From: Verrucomicrobiota bacterium
GTDB taxonomy: Bacteria; Verrucomicrobiota; Verrucomicrobiia; Verrucomicrobiales; Akkermansiaceae
Reading direction: 5' to 3'
Assembly (NCBI GenBank): GCA_026397695.1
Contig: JAPLUJ010000662.1
Coordinates: 1-9,950 of the forward strand
Length of the DNA: 9,950 bases
Shown here: piece by piece, positions 5,935-9,950 of the stretch
Position numbering within the stretch: the first letter of the stretch is position 1
How the letters are laid out: each line of letters opens with the position of its first letter
Made by a program: the position numbers and the translations under genes
Notes under the pieces: model-generated
Seen by the model: the letters and a program-made list of their open reading frames with translations, nothing else
What the model was told of the DNA's origin: nothing
Databases searched by the model: none

Positions 5935-6207
5935 TCAAACCAAGATCAAATATCTATCAATCATGGCAACTCCGGGGGTGCTTTTGGAATGCCACGTCCA
6001 ATGGATGGTCCGGAAGCATTGTTAGAACAACTAATTGTGTCATTTGTGTGCTCCGGCGGAACCTTTCTAAAGAATATCGACCCTGTCTCCCCCGCGAAAA
6101 GTCCGGCCCGAAATCATTTCCGAAAATGCCCGCCGATGGGACAGGCTCTATGTATGCGTGCCGATGAGCTAGCGGGGGTCGGAACGCGGGGGCGGGGGTG
6201 TCCGGCA
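5935..6207. other. IS 3' non-coding part and gap to the C1 operon
   Basis: The first 195 bp lie inside the IS, after the transposase stop; no gene is supported there. The 57 bp beyond the right inverted repeat separate the IS from the end of the fhs gene, which runs towards it. No clear terminator hairpin is seen for either convergent gene. Confidence 0.5.
6130..6150 (-). repeat. Right terminal inverted repeat of the IS
   Basis: These 21 bp match the reverse complement of 4253-4273 exactly and end in CTCTA; the outer TA may be target DNA. Confidence 0.9.
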
Positions 6208-7893
6208 TCAGAACAAGCCGACGATTTGGCCGGCTTCGTTGATGTCGATCATTTCCGCGGCAGGCACTTTGGGCAGGCCGGGCATGGTCATGATCTCGCC
6301 TGTTAGAACGACCACGAAGCCGGCGCCGGCGGAGACGGTGACGTCGCGAATCACCACATCGAAGCCGGTCGGGTTGCCGCGCAGGGCGGGGTCGGTCGAG
6401 AACGAGTATTGGGTTTTGGCCACGCAGATGGGGAACTGGCCGAAGCCGTCTTTTTCCAGGTCTTCAAACTTGGCGCGCACGCGGTTGTTAGCGATGATGT
6501 CCTTGGCACCGTAGATTTTTCGGGCAATCGTCCGGACTTTTTCCCACAACGGGAGGTCGTCGGGATAAAGGAAGTTGAAAGTGTTGCATCCATGTCCGGC
6601 GATATCGACCACGGTGCGGGCGAGGGTTTCCGCGCCGGCTCCGCCCTCGGCCCAGTGGGTCGCGCGAATGGCTTTGACGTTCAGGGCGGCGCAGCGTTGT
6701 TCGATGAGTTGGAGTTCTTCGTCGGTGTCGGAGGTGAAGTGGTTGATGGCGACCACGGCGGGCAGGCCGAAGCCGGCGATGTTAGTTAGGTGTTTTTCCA
6801 GATTGGCCAGACCGCTGGCGACGGCCGGAACATTGGGTTTTTGCAGATCCTTCTTGTCCACGCCGCCGTGCATTTTCAGGGCGCGCACGGTGGCCACGAG
6901 CACGATGGCATCGGGTTGCAGACCGGCCTGGCGACACTTGATATTGAGGAATTTTTCGGCACCGAGGTCGGCGCCGAAGCCGGCTTCGGTGATGGTGTAT
7001 TCGCTGAGGTGCAGCGCGAGTTGGGTGGCAAGCACGCTGTTACAACCATGGGCGATGTTGGCGAAGGGGCCGCCGTGCACGAAGGCCGGGTTATTCTCCA
7101 GGGTTTGGACCAGATTGGGTTTGAGGGCATCGCGGAGCAGCACCGTCATGGCACCGTTCGCCTTGAGTTGGGAGGCGGTGACGGCCTTGCGGTCGCGGGT
7201 ATAACCGATGATGATGCGGCCGAGGCGCTCGCGCAGTTCTGTTAGCGACTGGGAGAGGCAGAAGATGGCCATCACTTCGGAGGCGACGGTGATGTCGAAG
7301 CCGGATTCGTGGCAGACGCCGTTGGCAGGGCCGCCGAGGCCGACGACGGTCTGGCGCAGTGCCCGGTCATTCATATCCATCACCCGTTTCCAGACGATGC
7401 GTGCCGGGTCTATGCCAAGGGCATTGCCGTGGTTGAGGTGGTTGTCCACCATGGCGGCGAGCAAGTTGTGGGCGGAGGTGATGGCGTGAAAGTCGCCGGT
7501 GAAGTGGAGGTTGATATCTTCCATCGGCACGACCTGGGCATAGCCGCCGCCGGCGGCACCGCCCTTCATGCCGAAGCAAGGCCCGAGCGAGGGTTCGCGC
7601 AAACAGATAGTGGCGCGCTTGCCAATGCGGTTCAAGCCGTCGCCCAGGCCGATGGTGGTGGTGGTTTTGCCTTCTCCGGCCGGGGTGGGGGAGATGGCGG
7701 TGACGAGGATGAGTTTGCCTGGTGGCGCCGTCATTTGCCGCTGGACGAAATCCTGACCAACCTTGGCCTTGTATTTCCCGTAATGATCAAGATCGTCGGC
7801 GGGGATGTTGAGGCGCGCGGCAACTTTTTCAATGGGCAGCATTTTCGCCTGGCGGGCGATTTCGATGTCGGAAGGAATTGTGTTAGATGTCAT
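6208..7893 (-). CDS. fhs: Formate-tetrahydrofolate ligase
   Basis: This 561-aa enzyme makes 10-formyl-THF from formate, THF and ATP in the cytosol, the entry step of the methyl branch of the Wood-Ljungdahl pathway and a general C1 assimilation route. Length matches the family (about 555-560 aa). Visible hallmarks are the nucleotide-binding loop [16 protein letters not shown] (68-83), [23 protein letters not shown] (the 99-121 region), the block [16 protein letters not shown] (198-213), and [13 protein letters not shown] (333-345). It is the last gene of a three-gene operon, starting 27 nt after the methyltransferase stop. The ATG at 7891-7893 has no Shine-Dalgarno; the spacer is pyrimidine-rich (CTCCTCC in the transcript sense). 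Nothing suggests inactivation. Confidence 0.97.
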   Translation of the reverse strand: MTSNTIPSDIEIARQAKMLPIEKVAARLNIPADDLDHYGKYKAKVGQDFVQRQMTAPPGKLILVTAISPTPAGEGKTTTTIGLGDGLNRIGKRATICLREPSLGPCFGMKGGAAGGGYAQVVPMEDINLHFTGDFHAITSAHNLLAAMVDNHLNHGNALGIDPARIVWKRVMDMNDRALRQTVVGLGGPANGVCHESGFDITVASEVMAIFCLSQSLTELRERLGRIIIGYTRDRKAVTASQLKANGAMTVLLRDALKPNLVQTLENNPAFVHGGPFANIAHGCNSVLATQLALHLSEYTITEAGFGADLGAEKFLNIKCRQAGLQPDAIVLVATVRALKMHGGVDKKDLQKPNVPAVASGLANLEKHLTNIAGFGLPAVVAINHFTSDTDEELQLIEQRCAALNVKAIRATHWAEGGAGAETLARTVVDIAGHGCNTFNFLYPDDLPLWEKVRTIARKIYGAKDIIANNRVRAKFEDLEKDGFGQFPICVAKTQYSFSTDPALRGNPTGFDVVIRDVTVSAGAGFVVVLTGEIMTMPGLPKVPAAEMIDINEAGQIVGLF

Positions 7894-7920
7894 GGCGTTT
7901 GCAGGATGAGTGTGGAGGAG

Positions 7921-8787
7921 TTAATCGGCGTAGTATTCCTGAACGCGCAGGATGACGTCGAAGCCCTCGAGTTGCAGGCAGTCGTTGAGGCAAAGCATGG
8001 CAGGGTGGTCGGGTTCCAGCAGGTTGTATTTGCGTTTGAGGGACCCGATCACGTGATCCATGCCGAGAGGTACGGCGAGGGTCAGGAAGGCGCTTTCCAA
8101 GGGTCCCTTGGTGGGCGAGCCATCGGCGCGTTTGGGTGGGAGCATGACGCTGAAATTGCTCAAGCCCACCGACATGTGGACGCCCTTGAGGTCAGGGTCG
8201 GCGTGAATCAGGCGGATGGCCCCCATGAGGCAGTGAAAGCGGCCTTCGGAATCCGCGCCGATGGGCGAGATGGCGGGGTCAATGATGCATTGCTCCACCG
8301 GGATGCCGTGGCTGACTGCCGCTGCCACCATCTGGCGCGCTGTCTGATAGACTTCCTGCGCGGTGTGGTTCGGTTTGCCGACACCGTTTTCCACGCGCTC
8401 GGAGGCGAGCAGGATAGGCATGAACGGCATGATCCGGGTGAGTTGGAACATCTCCATGCGCAGCGGGGAAATCGAGTTCAGAACCGGCATGCGCCCGCCC
8501 GCGCGGTCGCGGTCGTAGGCCATGAGTCCGGCCTCGGCCATCGCGGGATCGGGCGTGTCGATGGACAGCGGCTTGGTGGTTACGGATTGGACGTGCCGCA
8601 CCATCTCTGCTAGAAAGGCTCCGGGGCGGGGGCAGACGTTGACGTCGATATAACCGGCACCTGCGGTATCTTGAAATACCGCCAATTCTTTCAAGCCGGC
8701 CATGTCATTGGCTTCGAAAAACTGGCGGGTGGAAGGCACCGAATCATTGATGGATTCACCGATAATGGTCAGGTTGGGGATGGGCAT
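7921..8787 (-). CDS. acsE: Pterin-binding methyltransferase, AcsE/MtrH-type (methyl-THF:corrinoid protein)
   Basis: The 288-aa protein has the pterin-binding TIM-barrel of the dihydropteroate synthase superfamily and follows AcsE of acetogens closely in motif order: IIGESIN (8-13), YIDVNVCP (46-53), PLSIDTPD (73-80), LNSISP (103-108), IIDPAISP (168-175) and GLSNFS (208-213). Asp77, Asn104 and Asn211 occupy the positions of the pterin-contacting residues in acetogen enzymes, as I recall that family. The reaction would move the methyl group of methyl-THF to a cobalamin on the corrinoid iron-sulfur protein or a similar acceptor. It has no B12 or Zn-homocysteine domains, so it is not full MetH. 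It lies 47 nt after metF and 27 nt before fhs. The related MtrH or a demethylase-type methyltransferase is the alternative; the acceptor is not visible. Confidence 0.85.
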   Translation of the reverse strand: MPIPNLTIIGESINDSVPSTRQFFEANDMAGLKELAVFQDTAGAGYIDVNVCPRPGAFLAEMVRHVQSVTTKPLSIDTPDPAMAEAGLMAYDRDRAGGRMPVLNSISPLRMEMFQLTRIMPFMPILLASERVENGVGKPNHTAQEVYQTARQMVAAAVSHGIPVEQCIIDPAISPIGADSEGRFHCLMGAIRLIHADPDLKGVHMSVGLSNFSVMLPPKRADGSPTKGPLESAFLTLAVPLGMDHVIGSLKRKYNLLEPDHPAMLCLNDCLQLEGFDVILRVQEYYAD

Positions 8788-8834
8788 AATATGTAGATGT
8801 GTTGGTAGATGAAATGCGGGCTGCGCCTGATCCG

Positions 8835-9950
8835 TTAGGGCGGGGGCGGGTTCACGTGTGGAGCGGCAGCAGCGGGCGGGGGTGTGGGCATGCCGGGAAG
8901 GGCGACGTGATGGTGGTCACGCCCGAGAAAATTGTTAGCCCACGCTGAAGTGGAGATCAGTGCCGGGTTGGCGAAGACCGCCGGGCCGTCGAGCATGTGT
9001 TTGGATTCGCCGTAATATTTCAAGCGATCATAAGCGCGCGCCCAGATGCAATCCTTGTTATTGAGTTCGCAGCGGCCATCGAAGGATCCGCCACACGGGC
9101 CGTTGCGTCCGCACTTGGAACAAGACGCGCGCGGGCAGAGATAGCCGGTGTCGGGCAGCGAGCAATCCCCGCAATCCTTGCAGCCATACATGAGAGCTTT
9201 GGACGCGTGCTCGATCCCGTGCAATGCGTGTAACGTTTTCTGGTGATTGTTCTGTTCCAAGTGCCCGTAGATTTTCTGGAGTGCCGGGAACAATTTCTTG
9301 CCCGGGGTGAACGCCAGTTCGTGCACCAGTCGCGTGACGCGATAGTTCAAGGTGACATCGGCGGCCTTGGCCGGTGTTTCCAGTGATTGCACATAACTGT
9401 TGTTGAGGCGTGCGCCATTGCCGAGGCCGGTTTGCGCATCCTGTTCGAAGAGATAAAACTCGTCGGGTTTGGGAAACTGGATTTCCTTGGCGAATTCCAT
9501 CCAATCGTCCGCCCCGAAGCTTTCCGCCATATCAATGATATGAGAGAACGTCTCCGCTTTGTGCACGCCACCCAGATAACCTGCGGCAAAGCCCAGACCC
9601 TTGAACACCGCCAGTTGCTTGGCTGCCAGTTCCGTGAAGAATGCCCGGCCCTTGTCCGGTGCGGCAGCCTGTTTTTCCACCTCGGCGTAGAGCGCATCGC
9701 TCACCACGCAGCCGGGGATTTTGTTTTGGTTGAACATCCGGGCCACCGTCTTATTGAGCACATAGACATTGCCGATGACGGGCGCGGATAGGTTCGCCCA
9801 CTCTAGAAAGAGTTGGATCTCGTGGAATTTCCGCATGTCGTAACCGAGTTGCGGTATCACCCATTGCGCGCCGCACTGGACCTTGCGGGCGAGCTTGAAA
9901 TACTGCGGCATCAGCTCGCGCTCCTGCCGCTTGAACGGCGACACGGCGCA
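8835..9950 (-). CDS. metF: Methylene-THF reductase fused to MetV-type C-terminal domain, N-terminus outside window
   Basis: The frame runs off the window end without a natural start; 371 residues are visible (numbered here from GTG 9944). Residues 1 to about 150 match the second half of the MetF TIM barrel: FKLARKVQCGAQWVIPQLGYD (16-36), then NVYVLNKTVARMF. From about 200 follows a MetV-like domain with a cysteine cluster, Cys255, 258, 261, 270, 275, 278, 284, 292 and 299, including NGPCGGSFDG and a WARAYDR helix. MetF reduces methylene-THF to methyl-THF; in acetogens MetV is a separate subunit whose cysteines may bind zinc or an iron-sulfur cluster. Here both lie in one chain. The C-terminus ends in a proline/alanine tail. 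It is first of the visible operon and supplies methyl-THF to the downstream methyltransferase. Confidence 0.88.
   Translation of the reverse strand, partial: CAVSPFKRQERELMPQYFKLARKVQCGAQWVIPQLGYDMRKFHEIQLFLEWANLSAPVIGNVYVLNKTVARMFNQNKIPGCVVSDALYAEVEKQAAAPDKGRAFFTELAAKQLAVFKGLGFAAGYLGGVHKAETFSHIIDMAESFGADDWMEFAKEIQFPKPDEFYLFEQDAQTGLGNGARLNNSYVQSLETPAKAADVTLNYRVTRLVHELAFTPGKKLFPALQKIYGHLEQNNHQKTLHALHGIEHASKALMYGCKDCGDCSLPDTGYLCPRASCSKCGRNGPCGGSFDGRCELNNKDCIWARAYDRLKYYGESKHMLDGPAVFANPALISTSAWANNFLGRDHHHVALPGMPTPPPAAAAPHVNPPPP

Larger units (their letters stand above)
4253..6150 (+). mobile_element. Complete insertion sequence, IS5/ISNCY-like, about 1.9 kb
   Basis: Perfect 21-bp inverted repeats (4253-4273 and 6130-6150, beginning TAGAGCCTGTCCC) flank a single intact DDE transposase gene. 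The outermost TA at each end may instead be a 2-bp TA target duplication, leaving 19-bp repeats beginning GAGCCTGTCCC. No longer target duplication is visible. About 65 bp precede and 196 bp follow the transposase gene inside the repeats. Family assignment rests on the transposase and is tentative. The IS lies between the toxin-like island and the 3' end of the C1 operon. Confidence 0.85.

Noticed and set aside
7309..8613. 434-codon open frame on the + strand
   Set aside because: It lies antisense to fhs and acsE, whose protein families are clear; the long frame is a by-product of high GC and biased codon use.

Overview
The window looks like a Verrucomicrobiota-type (PVC group) chromosome. 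The main clue is the RHS core near 2890-3020, whose wording ([19 protein letters not shown]) is typical of verrucomicrobial RHS proteins. The anaerobic-style one-carbon gene cluster on the right fits a fermentative or Wood-Ljungdahl-capable lineage. Taxonomy is inferred from recognition, not from a search.

Left half (1-4252, + strand) is an accessory island. It starts with an AT-rich pair: a partial unknown protein (3-323) and a small exported protein (328-870). A 626-bp gene-free stretch follows with one copy each of two dispersed repeats, R1 and R2. Next is a two-gene operon resembling a toxin-antitoxin module, a small charged protein overlapping an AbiEii/MNT-like nucleotidyltransferase-fold protein (1497-2428). 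A second R2 copy then runs into an orphan RHS tip (2663-3580). This tip joins a short RHS core to a C-terminal domain with an HELRH (HExxH) motif, a candidate zinc-metallopeptidase toxin. Overlapping its end is a small single-pass membrane protein (3570-3995), the probable immunity protein. The second R1 copy (4143-4253) closes the island.

Middle (4253-6150) is a complete insertion sequence: perfect 21-bp terminal inverted repeats around a 538-aa DDE transposase that appears intact. It abuts the second R1 copy and lies 57 bp beyond the end of the C1 operon.

Right part (6208-9950, - strand) is a compact tetrahydrofolate one-carbon operon. In transcription order it encodes a methylene-THF reductase fused to a MetV-type cysteine-rich domain (5' end outside the window), a pterin-dependent methyltransferase of the AcsE/MtrH type, and formate-THF ligase. 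Together they cover formate activation, reduction to methyl-THF and methyl transfer to a corrinoid acceptor, i.e. much of the methyl branch of the Wood-Ljungdahl pathway. The bifunctional FolD step and the carbonyl branch are not in view.

The most unusual feature is the island's layout: nested direct repeats (R1 outside, R2 inside) bracket the toxin-like cassettes, and one R2 copy supplies the apparent 5' coding sequence of the RHS tip.
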